Source: Proteiniphilum sp.
GTDB lineage: Bacteria; Bacteroidota; Bacteroidia; Bacteroidales; Dysgonomonadaceae
NCBI GenBank assembly: GCA_018433945.1
Contig: JAHDQF010000061.1
Coordinates: 1-40,913 of the forward strand
DNA: 40,913 nucleotides
Reading direction: 5' to 3'
The notes under the pieces were generated by a model. That model searched no databases. It saw only the letters and a program-made list of their open reading frames with translations, and was not told where the DNA came from. A program made the translations under genes and the position numbers. Shown here one piece after another: positions 18,168 through 26,360 of this stretch; position 1 is the first letter of the stretch, and each line of letters begins with the position of its first letter.

Positions 18168-19961
18168 ATGCAAATCGAAAATATTCTTCAGGATGCCATT
18201 ATCGCCGCGATAAAAGCACTTTACCGGGCCGATGTGGAGCCGTCGCAGTTCACGCTGCAGAAAACAAAAAAAGAGTTCAAAGGACACTACACACTGGTAA
18301 CGTTCCCGCTGCTCAGGATCTCAGGGAAAAACCCGGAGCAGACGGCAGGAGAGATCGGTGCCTGGCTGGCTGAGAAGTCGCCCCTGATCGCCGGATACAA
18401 TGTGATCAAGGGATTCCTGAACCTCACGATCGCCTCCCGTGTGTGGGTGGAGCTTTTGCAGACGATCGATGCGGTGCCGGACTATGGCTTCACCCCGGTA
18501 GCAGCGGATGCACCCCTTTTTATGGTGGAGTACTCATCCCCCAACACCAACAAGCCGCTGCACCTGGGGCATGTGCGCAACAACCTGCTGGGTCATGCGC
18601 TGAGTGAAGTGCTGAAAGCCAATGGCAAACGTGTGGTGAAAACCAATATCGTGAATGACCGCGGCATCCACATCTGCAAATCGATGCTGGCCTGGCAAAA
18701 ATGGGGCAATGGCGAAACGCCGGAATCGACCGGTAAAAAGGGGGATCATCTGATTGGTGACTACTATGTGCTGTTCGACAGAAAATACAAAGAGGAGCTG
18801 GCTGCCCTGCAGGCAGAGGGGTTAACCAAAGAGGAGGCCGAAGCGCAGTCGCAGCTGATGCAGGAAGCACGCGAGATGCTCCGCAAGTGGGAAGCTCATG
18901 ATAGCGCGACAATGAATCTCTGGAAGATGATGAACAGTTGGGTTTATGCTGGTTTCGACGAAACCTATCGGCAAATGGGTGTCTCGTTCGATAAGATCTA
19001 TTACGAGTCGCAGACCTATCTTGCCGGTAAAGAGGAGGTGCTGCGCGGCTTAAGGGAAGGACATTTTTATCAGAAGGAGGATGGTTCGGTCTGGGCCGAT
19101 CTCACATCCTACGGACTGGATCACAAGCTGTTGCTCCGCGCCGATGGCACCTCGGTCTACATCACCCAGGATATCGGCACCGCCAGGTTGCGTTTCAACG
19201 ATTACCCCATCGACACGATGATCTATGTGGTGGGTAATGAGCAGAATTATCACTTTCAGGTACTCTCCATCCTGCTCGATATGCTGGGTTTTGAATTTGG
19301 GAAGGGATTGATCCATTTCTCCTACGGGATGGTGGAACTGCCGGAAGGAAAAATGAAATCGCGCGAGGGGACGGTGGTCGATGCCGACGACCTGATGGCA
19401 GAGATGATCGCTACCGCTCGCGAGACCTCACAGGAGCTGGGCAAGCTGGAGGGCGTCTCCGAAGAGGAAGCCGATGCCATCTCCCGCATGGTAGGACTGG
19501 GTGCTCTCAAGTACTTCATCCTGAAGGTGGATCCAAAGAAAAACATGACCTTCAACCCGAAGGAATCGATCGACTTCAACGGCAACACCGGCCCCTTCAT
19601 CCAGTACACCCATGCCCGCATTCAATCAATCCTGCGAAAGGCGGATGAGCAGGGCATCGCAGTCCCGAAAAAGCTGGAGGGTGCTGTCGCTCTCACAGAA
19701 AAAGAGGAGGGGCTGGTACAGCTGCTGAGTGAGTTTGCTGCGGTGGTACAGCAGGCAGGGGGGGAATACAACGTGTCACTGATCGCCAATTACGTGTATG
19801 AACTGGCAAAGGAGTACAACCAATTTTATCACGACTACCCCATCCTGAAAGAGGAAAACAGTGCCCTGCGCGATTTCCGTCTGGTGCTCTCCAAAAATGT
19901 GGCACTCACCATCCGGAAAGGGATGTCGCTCTTCGGCATTGAGGTGCCGGAACGGATGTAA
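18168..19961 (+). CDS. argS: Arginyl-tRNA synthetase
   Basis: 597 residues from the ATG at 18168; the frame extends upstream to a TTG but that codon is part of the promoter. Class I aminoacyl-tRNA synthetase that charges tRNA-Arg. The Arg-tRNA synthetase N domain (about 1-95) precedes the HIGH-like motif in SPNTNKPLHLGHVRNN (near 125-140); the KMSK-like site appears as GKMKSREGTVVDADD (about 400-414). The DALR anticodon-binding domain ends the protein, with YNQFYHDYPIL and FGIEVPERM. The length matches bacterial ArgS. A near-perfect 36-base palindrome lies after the stop. Confidence 0.97.
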   Translation: MQIENILQDAIIAAIKALYRADVEPSQFTLQKTKKEFKGHYTLVTFPLLRISGKNPEQTAGEIGAWLAEKSPLIAGYNVIKGFLNLTIASRVWVELLQTIDAVPDYGFTPVAADAPLFMVEYSSPNTNKPLHLGHVRNNLLGHALSEVLKANGKRVVKTNIVNDRGIHICKSMLAWQKWGNGETPESTGKKGDHLIGDYYVLFDRKYKEELAALQAEGLTKEEAEAQSQLMQEAREMLRKWEAHDSATMNLWKMMNSWVYAGFDETYRQMGVSFDKIYYESQTYLAGKEEVLRGLREGHFYQKEDGSVWADLTSYGLDHKLLLRADGTSVYITQDIGTARLRFNDYPIDTMIYVVGNEQNYHFQVLSILLDMLGFEFGKGLIHFSYGMVELPEGKMKSREGTVVDADDLMAEMIATARETSQELGKLEGVSEEEADAISRMVGLGALKYFILKVDPKKNMTFNPKESIDFNGNTGPFIQYTHARIQSILRKADEQGIAVPKKLEGAVALTEKEEGLVQLLSEFAAVVQQAGGEYNVSLIANYVYELAKEYNQFYHDYPILKEENSALRDFRLVLSKNVALTIRKGMSLFGIEVPERM

Positions 19962-20005
19962 TGCTTATTCCGTTCAACCGGATATTCAACTGCTTACAGA
20001 GAAAC

Positions 20006-20041
20006 CTGCCGAGTGGTTTCGCAAGCGAAGCCACTCGGCAG
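20006..20041. terminator. Long hairpin between convergent argS and amt
   Basis: Two 17-base arms (20006-20022 and 20025-20041) pair fully except for one G-T wobble, with a two-base loop AA. It lies 44 bases after argS and nine bases beyond the end of the - strand amt gene. No T-run follows on either strand, so it might act as a bidirectional terminator, an mRNA 3'-end stabiliser or a REP-like element. Confidence 0.65.
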
Positions 20042-20049
20042 TCATGCAT

Positions 20050-21279
20050 TTAATTATAAGCCTTCTCCCCATGTTCAAAATAGTCCAGCCCAATCTCCTC
20101 TTCCCTGCTGCTGACACGAAGGCCGATGGTATACTTGAGGGTCGCAAACAGGACACCTCCTGTGATGGCTGCCCACAGTGCGAAAGCCAATACACCGATA
20201 GCCTGACTGATCAGTACACCCCCACTGCCACCGTAGAAGAGGCCGGGCAGTGTAGCATCAGCGGAGAAGAAACCCACCATCAGGGTTCCAAAGGAGCCGG
20301 AAACACCGTGCACCGAGACAGCTCCCACCGGATCATCCACCCTCAGCTTCCTGTCAATCAGCTCCACTGAGAAGACCACCAGCACCCCTGCCATCAACCC
20401 GATAAGGACTGCTCCGCCGGGGGTAACCACATCACAGCCGGCAGTAATGGCGACCAATCCTGCCAGCACACCGTTGAGGGTCATGCTGAAAGTGGGTTTG
20501 CCATAGCGTATCCAGGTGGTGAGTAGGGTGGCGAACCCTCCTGCGGCAGCGGCCCCGTTGGTGGTCATGAAGATGCGCGCCACCAGATCGGGATCACCAA
20601 GGCTAAGTGTAGAGCCAGGGTTGAAGCCGAACCAACCCAGCCAGAGAATGAAGACGCCCAGCGCTGCAAGGGTGAGGCTGTGGCCCGGGATGGCATGTAT
20701 CTTCCCACTCTTATACTTACCAATGCGGGGCCCCAGAAAGGCCGCTCCAATAAAGGCAAGCCATCCTCCCATGGAGTGAACCACTGTAGATCCGGCAAAG
20801 TCATGGAACGGTATCTCCAGTTGCGAAAGCCATCCGCCGCCCCAGACCCAGTGACCGGAGATGGGATAAATAAAGGCTGAGATGGCCACACTATAAAGCA
20901 GATAGGACTTGAACCGGGTCCGCTCAGCCATCGCCCCGGAGACAATGGTGGCTGCGGTGGCGGCAAAGACCAGTTGAAAGAAAAAGAAAGCACTGTTGGA
21001 GATACCCAGCTCCAGTGCATGGTTCACCTTCGATAAAAACTCCAACTCACCGAAGAAGCCATTGCCTGCGCCATACATGATGCCGTAACCGATGAGCCAG
21101 AAAGCGAGGGAGCCCATGCAGAAATCCATCAGGTTTTTGAACAAGATGTTGGTGGTGTTCTTGGTGCGGGAGAAGCCGGCCTCTACCAGCGCAAACCCGG
21201 TCTGCATGAAGAAAACCAGTACTGCGGCAAAGAGTACCCAGAAAGTGTTGAGGGCATATGTGGTTGTAATTGTATCCAT
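20050..21279 (-). CDS. amt: Ammonium transporter
   Basis: 409 residues with about 11 transmembrane helices, inner membrane. The start MDTITTTYALNTFWVLFAA is followed by FMQTGFALVEAGFSRTKN, the family's first conserved block. DFAGSTVVHSMGGW (the Amt signature with the first pore histidine region), GWFGFNPGSTL and the later VSVHGVSGSFGTL (second pore histidine) are all present. The C-terminal cytoplasmic tail contains IGLDYFEHGEKAYN, the element that contacts PII proteins. It is 14 bases downstream of the PII gene, so PII very likely controls this channel. Confidence 0.96.
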   Translation of the reverse strand: MDTITTTYALNTFWVLFAAVLVFFMQTGFALVEAGFSRTKNTTNILFKNLMDFCMGSLAFWLIGYGIMYGAGNGFFGELEFLSKVNHALELGISNSAFFFFQLVFAATAATIVSGAMAERTRFKSYLLYSVAISAFIYPISGHWVWGGGWLSQLEIPFHDFAGSTVVHSMGGWLAFIGAAFLGPRIGKYKSGKIHAIPGHSLTLAALGVFILWLGWFGFNPGSTLSLGDPDLVARIFMTTNGAAAAGGFATLLTTWIRYGKPTFSMTLNGVLAGLVAITAGCDVVTPGGAVLIGLMAGVLVVFSVELIDRKLRVDDPVGAVSVHGVSGSFGTLMVGFFSADATLPGLFYGGSGGVLISQAIGVLAFALWAAITGGVLFATLKYTIGLRVSSREEEIGLDYFEHGEKAYN

Positions 21280-21293
21280 AGTGTTTTGTATGA

Positions 21294-21647
21294 TTATTCT
21301 TTGATGTACAGTGATTCGGGACCGGTTTCGCCCGTTCTGATCCGGATGGACTCCTCCACAGGAGAGACAAAGATCTTACCGTCACCCATCTCACCTGTCC
21401 GGGCCGCATTGATGATGGCCTTGCAGGAGGTGTCCACATAGATCTCACGGCATACGAAACTGATGTGTATCCGCTCAATGAGTCGTGTCTCATAAACCGT
21501 GGAACGGTAAATCGAGCTGGAGCGTTCGTTTCCGACGCCGGTAACCTCCCAGTAGGAGAGGAAATCAATTCCTATCTCATGAAGAGCTTCCACCACTTCA
21601 TCGAGTTGCGATTTGCGAATGATCGCTTCAATCTTTTTCATTTTCAT
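21294..21647 (-). CDS. P-II family nitrogen regulator
   Basis: 117 residues, typical PII trimer subunit. It begins MKMKKIEAIIRKSQLDEVVE; the second Met (21641) could also be the start. The T-loop region around 38-58 reads VGNERSSSIYRSTVYETRL, with Tyr52 at the place of the uridylylated tyrosine but without the usual YRGAEY context. The C-terminal AARTGEMGDGKIFVSPVEE and RIRTGETG are conserved nucleotide and effector binding elements. PII senses ATP/ADP and 2-oxoglutarate and plugs Amt channels, whose gene is directly downstream. An outer-membrane protein gene lies upstream in the same orientation. Confidence 0.93.
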   Translation of the reverse strand: MKMKKIEAIIRKSQLDEVVEALHEIGIDFLSYWEVTGVGNERSSSIYRSTVYETRLIERIHISFVCREIYVDTSCKAIINAARTGEMGDGKIFVSPVEESIRIRTGETGPESLYIKE

Positions 21648-21740
21648 ATTGTTGTTTATTTTAAAAGTGATGCCAGTGTCGCTTTAATCAGAGGATTGCA
21701 GGCGTTGATTCCGCTTCTGTGATCCTCAGATGGCCGCAGC

Positions 21741-22409
21741 CTAAAAACTGACTGCCGCCACCAGATAGAATTTCTCCCTATCCGGATTAAGAACGGCACT
21801 ACAGGTGAGCGGAAGCGCAAATGAGGGTGTTATCACCAACTCTTTTGTCACGCCAATCCCGATATTGGTAATGTTAAAATCGCCCTCCTCTGTTTGCAGG
21901 CCATCGCCCCCTCCGACAAAAAGGTTGACATTTCGGCAGGTATAACCCACCTCAAAATATTTGTCACCGCCTGCCGAGCCGGCACCGCCCGCTTGGTTCA
22001 GCACATAATTGGCAGAGAGAGTGAATCCCGATACTTCATAACCACCGTTCAGTTCGAAGATATGGGCTCCGCTCTCCTCACTCACCTCGAAATAATCATT
22101 CCCTCCCTCAATGGAGGGAAAATAGTAATCGGTCACCCCCAGCGATAATCCAAACCCAAAGGTGTAAGCTGCATAAAGATCAGCTTCCAGCGCACCATCA
22201 AAGCTGGCCGATCCCCACCCTCCGACCGTAAATCCGCCGGCGGAAAAACTGAGAGACGGCTGCACAGCCGCATTCGACAAATAGAGTCCCCTCCATACAT
22301 AGGAACTAACCACATCGGCACCCGCCGTCCACGGCGATTCCGAATCCTGGGCATACAAGCCCAAACCTAAAACAACCGCGAAGATTGTAACATAACATTT
22401 CTTTTTCAT
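21741..22409 (-). CDS. Outer-membrane protein, TorF-family porin-like, of the nitrogen module
   Basis: 222 residues from the ATG at 22409; a second start at 22421 adds four residues. The signal peptide is MKKKCYVTIFAVVLGLGLYAQ. The mature part is a series of short amphipathic strands beginning WTAGADVVSSYVWRGLYLSN, then FSAGGFTVGGWGSASF and AAYTFGFGLSLGVTDYY, and ends with FYLVAAVSF, a terminal Phe as expected for an outer-membrane barrel. The pattern fits small TorF-like putative porins. It is the first gene before PII and amt with a 93-base gap, so it may be the outer-membrane partner in ammonium or small nitrogen compound uptake; that role is inferred from context. Confidence 0.75.
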   Translation of the reverse strand: MKKKCYVTIFAVVLGLGLYAQDSESPWTAGADVVSSYVWRGLYLSNAAVQPSLSFSAGGFTVGGWGSASFDGALEADLYAAYTFGFGLSLGVTDYYFPSIEGGNDYFEVSEESGAHIFELNGGYEVSGFTLSANYVLNQAGGAGSAGGDKYFEVGYTCRNVNLFVGGGDGLQTEEGDFNITNIGIGVTKELVITPSFALPLTCSAVLNPDREKFYLVAAVSF

Positions 22410-22452
22410 AACCCAAAACATTTAAATTATACATATTGAAATCATATCGCTG

Positions 22453-22481
22453 CAAAGATAATCATTTTGATTTATATCAAA
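22453..22481 (-). promoter_or_regulatory. Promoter of the porin-PII-amt unit
   Basis: On the - strand, TTTG at 22481-22478, 17 bp spacer, TATCTTTG at 22460-22453. The spacer is short but within the range reported for Flavobacterium-type promoters. It is 44 bases before the ATG at 22409. Confidence 0.6.
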
Positions 22482-22482
22482 A
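22465..22482. promoter_or_regulatory. FNR/CRP-type palindrome over the nitrogen-module promoter
   Basis: TTTTGAT (22465-22471), TTAT, ATCAAAA (22476-22482) is a perfect inverted repeat and includes TTGAT-N4-ATCAA, the consensus of FNR-family regulators. It covers the -33 element and part of the spacer, a position that would favour repression. Confidence 0.5.
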
Positions 22483-22627
22483 AATATATAATACATTTTA
22501 TTGCTATAAAATCATTTTTTCGAACATTATGACTTTTCCAAAACATCCAAAGCCTGATTCGGTGAACATTTTTTTGATACGTTCACATTGCAAATTCTGT
22601 CTGAGGTTTATTGCTTATTGGCAGCGA

Positions 22628-22671
22628 AGGGATAGTGCAGGGTTAGTGTAAGGATTGCGAAGGGAAGGATG
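22628..22671. repeat. Degenerate 11-bp tandem repeat
   Basis: Successive 11-mers AGGGATAGTGC, AGGGTTAGTGT, AAGGATTGCGA and AGGGAAGGATG. The period is the same as in the array after rocD but the sequence differs. Divergence between units makes this a tentative call. Confidence 0.4.
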
Positions 22672-22865
22672 CACAGGAAGGAGGTTAAATGGACGAATGC
22701 TCGTGGATTATTGCTTATCAGTCGGGTGTGTTCGGGTTTCCCGATTGGTACAGTCGTGACATATTCAAGCGGCAAAGGGAGGAATGCCGATGCGTGCTTT
22801 TTGGAAGAGAGCAGGCAAAAAAGAAGGAATTTAAGGTTGTATGTTTCTCATGCAGGATTCATGGA

Positions 22866-23804
22866 TCAGTCATGATTGATATACCGCACAAAGGCAATGC
22901 TGTCTCCATCGGGCGACCAGCTATGCACGTTGATTGTGCCCTGGCCACCGTAAAAAACAGGTGTAAGGTCACGCACCTGTTTGGTCTCCACATCCAGTAA
23001 GCGGAGTTTTACCGCTTTACCGAAGGGATGACTGCCTTTCTGGTCCTCCATGTATGCGATATAGGCGACGCTTTTGTTATCGGGTGAAGGATGCGGAAAC
23101 CAGTTGTCGTACTCATCGAACGTGAGTTGCGTCTGTTCACTTCCATCCGGCCGCATGCGGTAAAGATGCATCCGTCCGGTACGATGGCTGTTGAAATAAA
23201 TCCATTGCCCGTCGTAGCTGTACTCCGGCCCGTCATCCAGTCCCCCGGCATCCGTCAGCCTGATCTCTTCGCCGGTAATCACGTGTGCCTTGTATACATC
23301 CCATTCGCCGTCTCGCAGGGCGCAGTAGCTAACCCATTGGTTATCGGGACTCACGCCGTGCCAGTAACTGGGGTAACCGGCCGTGATCAACCGGGGAACA
23401 CCCCCCGTTGCCGGTAAAATAAAGATCCGTGAATTTCCGCCCGATGAAGAGACCCTTGCATCGCTGTGACTGATGAAAAGCCACCGGCCATCGAAGGTAA
23501 GCCCGTGATCATTGTTGCACCTGTCTGCAAAGCCGGTATCCATCACACCCAGCTTTTTCCCGTCGACCGATACTGTTTCCAGCTTCCCGTCCGCATTGAC
23601 AATCAGAAATTTTCCGTCGCGCGACCAGTTAGGCGCTTCGAAGTGACGTTTTTCGCGGAGGATCACTTTTTCTATCCCGGTTTTTACATTCAGCAGAACC
23701 AGCTCGCTTTCAAGATTTTTTGGAACCTGAGCGACCGCCGCCATGGAAAAGAAAAGAGACAAAATAATGAAACAGATGTGTTGCTTTGTTGTACTTTTGC
23801 CCAT
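22866..23804 (-). CDS. Secreted PD40/TolB-like beta-propeller protein
   Basis: 312 residues with a signal peptide ending AAVAQ (about residue 26). The mature protein is a run of WD40-like PD40 repeats, each with the pattern PxWSxDGKxL or PDxxxVAY: APNWSRDGKFLIVNADGK, GLTFDGRWLFISHSD, HGVSPDNQWVSYCALR, GPEYSYDGQWIYFNSHRTG, HPSPDNKSVAYIAYM and SWSPDGDSIAFVRY. This is a six-bladed TolB-like fold. Such proteins are periplasmic or surface scaffolds, and some bind sugars; no enzymatic motif is visible. It is transcribed alone, divergent from the ATPase island that starts just upstream. Confidence 0.85.
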   Translation of the reverse strand: MGKSTTKQHICFIILSLFFSMAAVAQVPKNLESELVLLNVKTGIEKVILREKRHFEAPNWSRDGKFLIVNADGKLETVSVDGKKLGVMDTGFADRCNNDHGLTFDGRWLFISHSDARVSSSGGNSRIFILPATGGVPRLITAGYPSYWHGVSPDNQWVSYCALRDGEWDVYKAHVITGEEIRLTDAGGLDDGPEYSYDGQWIYFNSHRTGRMHLYRMRPDGSEQTQLTFDEYDNWFPHPSPDNKSVAYIAYMEDQKGSHPFGKAVKLRLLDVETKQVRDLTPVFYGGQGTINVHSWSPDGDSIAFVRYINHD

Positions 23805-23830
23805 GTTGTCGAGATTTTTATTTTACAGAA

Positions 23831-23838
23831 CAAACATA
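23831..23838 (-). promoter_or_regulatory. -7 promoter element of the PD40 gene
   Basis: TATGTTTG on the - strand matches TAnnTTTG, 26 bases before the ATG at 23804. No clear -33 element. Confidence 0.45.
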
Positions 23839-23886
23839 CAACATTGGGACGAAACCTTGAGGCGTTAGCCCCGTTTTTTTCTGAAT

Positions 23887-23925
23887 TTATGCAAATCATA
23901 AAATTACATTTTTATATTTGCATAA
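23887..23925. repeat. Inverted repeat upstream of the first DUF4143 ATPase gene
   Basis: Arms TTATGCAAAT (23887-23896) and ATTTGCATAA (23916-23925) match over all 10 bases with a 19-base AT-rich spacer. The same TTATGC/GCATAA half-sites make up the 34-bp elements at 25151 and 28047, so it is probably the same kind of site. Confidence 0.8.
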
Positions 23926-23931
23926 AACTTG

Positions 23932-23939
23932 TATCTTTG
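23932..23939 (+). promoter_or_regulatory. -7 promoter element of the first DUF4143 ATPase gene
   Basis: TATCTTTG matches TAnnTTTG, 18 bases before the ATG at 23958. A second possible -7, TATATTTG at 23913-23920, overlaps the right arm of the inverted repeat. Confidence 0.5.
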
Positions 23940-23957
23940 CCAAAAAATCATAGCGTT

Positions 23958-25127
23958 ATGGTTTCAAGAATAATTACAGAGAAAATCAGGTTTTTTGCAG
24001 GCAAATATCCTATCATAACACTCACAGGCACGAGGCAATGCGGAAAATCTACCCTGTTAAAATCGGCGTTCCCTGACTATCGTTATGTGAGTTTGGAAGA
24101 TTTGGACTTTCGAATGATGGCAAAAGATGACCCGCGCGGTTTTTTGCAAAACTTTGGCAGTAAAACCATTATTGACGAGGCACAGTATGTTCCTGAACTT
24201 TTTTCGTACATTCAAACAAAAGTCGATGCTGAAAACAAGGAGGGAATGTATATTTTATCGGGATCGCATAATTTTTTGCTGTTGCAAAACATATCGCAAA
24301 GTCTGGCAGGACGGACGGCCGTACTGAAACTCGCACCTTTTTCCGTTGCAGAACTACAAAACGCCTCACTTTTGCCTGATATGCTTAACGATTTCCTTTT
24401 TACAGGCTGCTACCCGCGCATTTACGACAAACAAATTGCACCCGCCGATTTTTACCCGCACTACATTCAAACTTATATCGACCGCGATATTCGCACAATT
24501 CGCGAAATCAGCAACCTCTCACAGTTCGTCCGTTTCCTCAAACTTTGCGCCGCGCGAACAGGGCAATTATTGAACATTGCCTCGCTTGCAAACGAGGCGG
24601 AAATCAGCGTACCTACTGCCAAGGCATGGCTCTCGCTTTTGGAGAGTTCTTATGTGGTTTTTTTGTTAAAACCATATCACAGTAATTTCAATAAACGGAT
24701 TGTCAAATCGCCGAAACTCTATTTTTACGATACGGGTTTGGCGGCGTCGTTGCTTGGTTTGGAAAATGCCGAACAACTTTCTACCCACTATCTGCGGGGC
24801 GAAATTTTTGAAACGATGGTAATTTCTGACATTGTAAAGCAGCATTTCTTCGCAGGGGTTGAGCCGCAAATCTATTTTTGGCGCGACAGCAATAATAAAG
24901 AAGTCGATTTACTGATTGAAAGCGGCGGTCAGTTGCAGGCAATCGAAATAAAATCTTCCGCCACAATGAAAAACGACTTCTTCGATACGCTGCAACTTTT
25001 TCACTCGTTTAGCGGAATAAGTCCTGAAAATCTGTTTGTAGTTTATGCCGGCGAAACCGATTATGCGACAAAAAAAGGCAGGTTTATATCGTGGAAAAAT
25101 CTAGTCCTTTCTAACCTCCACAGATAA
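23958..25127 (+). CDS. AAA ATPase with DUF4143 domain (1)
   Basis: 389 residues from the ATG at 23958; the frame is open far upstream, but that part is antisense to the PD40 gene and precedes the promoter. Walker A is GTRQCGKST (24-32), Walker B is TIIDEAQ (70-76), and YILSGSHNFLLL (98-109) is the sensor strand. The middle is a winged-helix-like region (ANEAEISVPTAKAWLSLL), and the C-terminal DUF4143 domain has FYDTGLAASLLG and the nuclease-like signature EVDLLIE (315-321) with AIEIKSS (328-334). These ATPases are common in archaea and Bacteroidota and have no established role. Its codons are more AT-rich than those of neighbouring genes, in line with horizontal transfer. Confidence 0.85.
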   Translation: MVSRIITEKIRFFAGKYPIITLTGTRQCGKSTLLKSAFPDYRYVSLEDLDFRMMAKDDPRGFLQNFGSKTIIDEAQYVPELFSYIQTKVDAENKEGMYILSGSHNFLLLQNISQSLAGRTAVLKLAPFSVAELQNASLLPDMLNDFLFTGCYPRIYDKQIAPADFYPHYIQTYIDRDIRTIREISNLSQFVRFLKLCAARTGQLLNIASLANEAEISVPTAKAWLSLLESSYVVFLLKPYHSNFNKRIVKSPKLYFYDTGLAASLLGLENAEQLSTHYLRGEIFETMVISDIVKQHFFAGVEPQIYFWRDSNNKEVDLLIESGGQLQAIEIKSSATMKNDFFDTLQLFHSFSGISPENLFVVYAGETDYATKKGRFISWKNLVLSNLHR

Positions 25128-25150
25128 AGTGCTGTTATTCGAACTATAAA

Positions 25151-25184
25151 TTATGCTTTTTTGCATAATGCTTTTTTGCATAAT
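25151..25184 (+). repeat. 34-bp palindromic element, copy 1
   Basis: TTATGC-TTTTTT-GCATAA followed at once by TGC-TTTTTT-GCATAAT, so two overlapping hairpins share the central GCATAATGC. It is identical to 28047-28080. The second TTTTTTG supplies the -33 TTTG of the next gene's promoter. Confidence 0.9.
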
Positions 25185-25205
25185 ATGGAAAATATCATAC
25201 CTTTG
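25175..25205 (+). promoter_or_regulatory. Promoter of the archaeal-type ATPase gene
   Basis: TTTG at 25175-25178 (inside the 34-bp element), 19 bp spacer, TACCTTTG at 25198-25205. The predicted start of transcription is only about six bases before the ATG at 25218, giving a very short leader. Confidence 0.7.
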
Positions 25206-25217
25206 TAAAAAAAGAAA

Positions 25218-26339
25218 ATGATGAATCCATTTGCTTACGGCACGGTGGTAAAAGGTGAAAACTTTTATGACAGGGAGGATGAATGTAAACGCATTGTAGA
25301 TACACTTGGAGGAGGTAACAACCTTGTGCTTTATGCCCCACGTCGTTTTGGAAAAACCTCATTGGTTTTCAATGCAATAGAAAAATTGGAAACTCAGGGT
25401 TACAGCTGCATATATTTCGATTTTATGCCTGTTTTCTCTCCGGAATCGTTTGTGCGCCTTTACACCAAAGCATTGAGTACTCAACAAAGCAACTTACAGA
25501 AATTCGCAAAAACATTTATCTCTACAGTTAAAAATATTCGCCCCGTTTTAGGATTGGGAGCGGAAGGGAAACTTGAATTTTCTATCGATTTCGCAGACGA
25601 AAAGGTAGACGAGACAATCGTTTCTCAATTAATGGACTTACCGGAAATGATGGCCGGGAAGAACAAACGTATATTGATTTTTTTTGATGAGTTTCAGGAA
25701 ATAGAGAAACTAAAAGATATACACTTTGAAGAACTTCTGCGTAGTAAAGTTCAACAGCAACAACATGTGAACTATCTTTTCTCGGGAAGTAAAACACATA
25801 TCATGCAAGCGATGTTCAACAACAAGCAAAGGGCATTTTATCATGCAGCATCTCAAATGACCATAGGTTATTTACCGGAAAAAGATACGGTCGATTATCT
25901 ACAGCGCAATTTTTCAAAGAAAAATGTCAATGCAAGCGAAGAAATTGCACACTATATTATCACGGTCGCCGCGAACATTCCTCATTATATACAACTACTG
26001 GCAGCTGAAATTTGGCAAAATGTTGAAACAGGGAGCAATATAACGCACGATATGGTGGATACCAGCGTATTACGGTCGCTTGATATGAAAAGCGATTATT
26101 ATATGGAATTGTTTGAACACCAATCCAAAAGTAAAAAACAATTATTACTTGCCCTTTGCAGCAGCGGTAAAAATATTTTTTCGGAAGCCTACATAAGAAA
26201 ATACCGTTTACCAAGTTCCGCAACACTGCAGCGTGCAGCCAGCGGATTAACCAATGACGGAATAATCGACAGGAAGGGCAATGAATTTTTTATTTCCGAT
26301 CCCTTCTTCAAGTTATTTTTAAAAAGAACCGCATTGTAA
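25218..26339 (+). CDS. Archaeal-type ATPase (ATPase_2-like) with winged helix
   Basis: 373 residues starting at the first of two adjacent ATGs (25218, 25221). It opens NPFAYGTVVKGENFYDREDE, the standard N terminus of this STAND/AAA family. Walker A is APRRFGKTS (40-48), Walker B is ILIFFDEFQE (152-161) and the sensor is NYLFSGSKT (185-193). The C-terminal third contains a winged helix: SEAYIRKYRLPSSATLQRAASGL then GIIDRKGNEFFISDPFFKLFLK. It is a different family from the two DUF4143 ATPases flanking it. Function is unknown; NTP-driven switching with DNA or protein binding by the winged helix is likely. It ends 21 bases before a helicase gene fragment. Confidence 0.82.
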   Translation: MMNPFAYGTVVKGENFYDREDECKRIVDTLGGGNNLVLYAPRRFGKTSLVFNAIEKLETQGYSCIYFDFMPVFSPESFVRLYTKALSTQQSNLQKFAKTFISTVKNIRPVLGLGAEGKLEFSIDFADEKVDETIVSQLMDLPEMMAGKNKRILIFFDEFQEIEKLKDIHFEELLRSKVQQQQHVNYLFSGSKTHIMQAMFNNKQRAFYHAASQMTIGYLPEKDTVDYLQRNFSKKNVNASEEIAHYIITVAANIPHYIQLLAAEIWQNVETGSNITHDMVDTSVLRSLDMKSDYYMELFEHQSKSKKQLLLALCSSGKNIFSEAYIRKYRLPSSATLQRAASGLTNDGIIDRKGNEFFISDPFFKLFLKRTAL

Positions 26340-26360
26340 CGAAGCGGAAATTGTTCACAG

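Larger units (their letters stand above)
22422..22865. other. Intergenic region between porin-like gene and PD40 gene
   Basis: About 440 bases without a supported gene. The left part is the AT-rich promoter of the nitrogen module with an FNR-like palindrome. A GTGAAC...GTTCAC inverted repeat is at 22562-22586, and degenerate 11-bp units occupy 22628-22671. Small open frames in 22670-22870 have no recognisable features and are not called. Confidence 0.5.

Noticed and set aside
21648-21740. Sigma-54 promoter before the PII gene
   Set aside because: A TGGCATCACTTTTA stretch resembles -24/-12 only at TGGCA; the TTGC half is missing.
22669-23000. Small open frames in the gap before the PD40 gene
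   Set aside because: They overlap each other and the PD40 gene 3' end, with no promoter element or plausible protein features.
23466-23957. N-terminal extension of the first DUF4143 ATPase
   Set aside because: This stretch is antisense to the PD40 gene and upstream of the promoter element; family similarity begins at the ATG at 23958.
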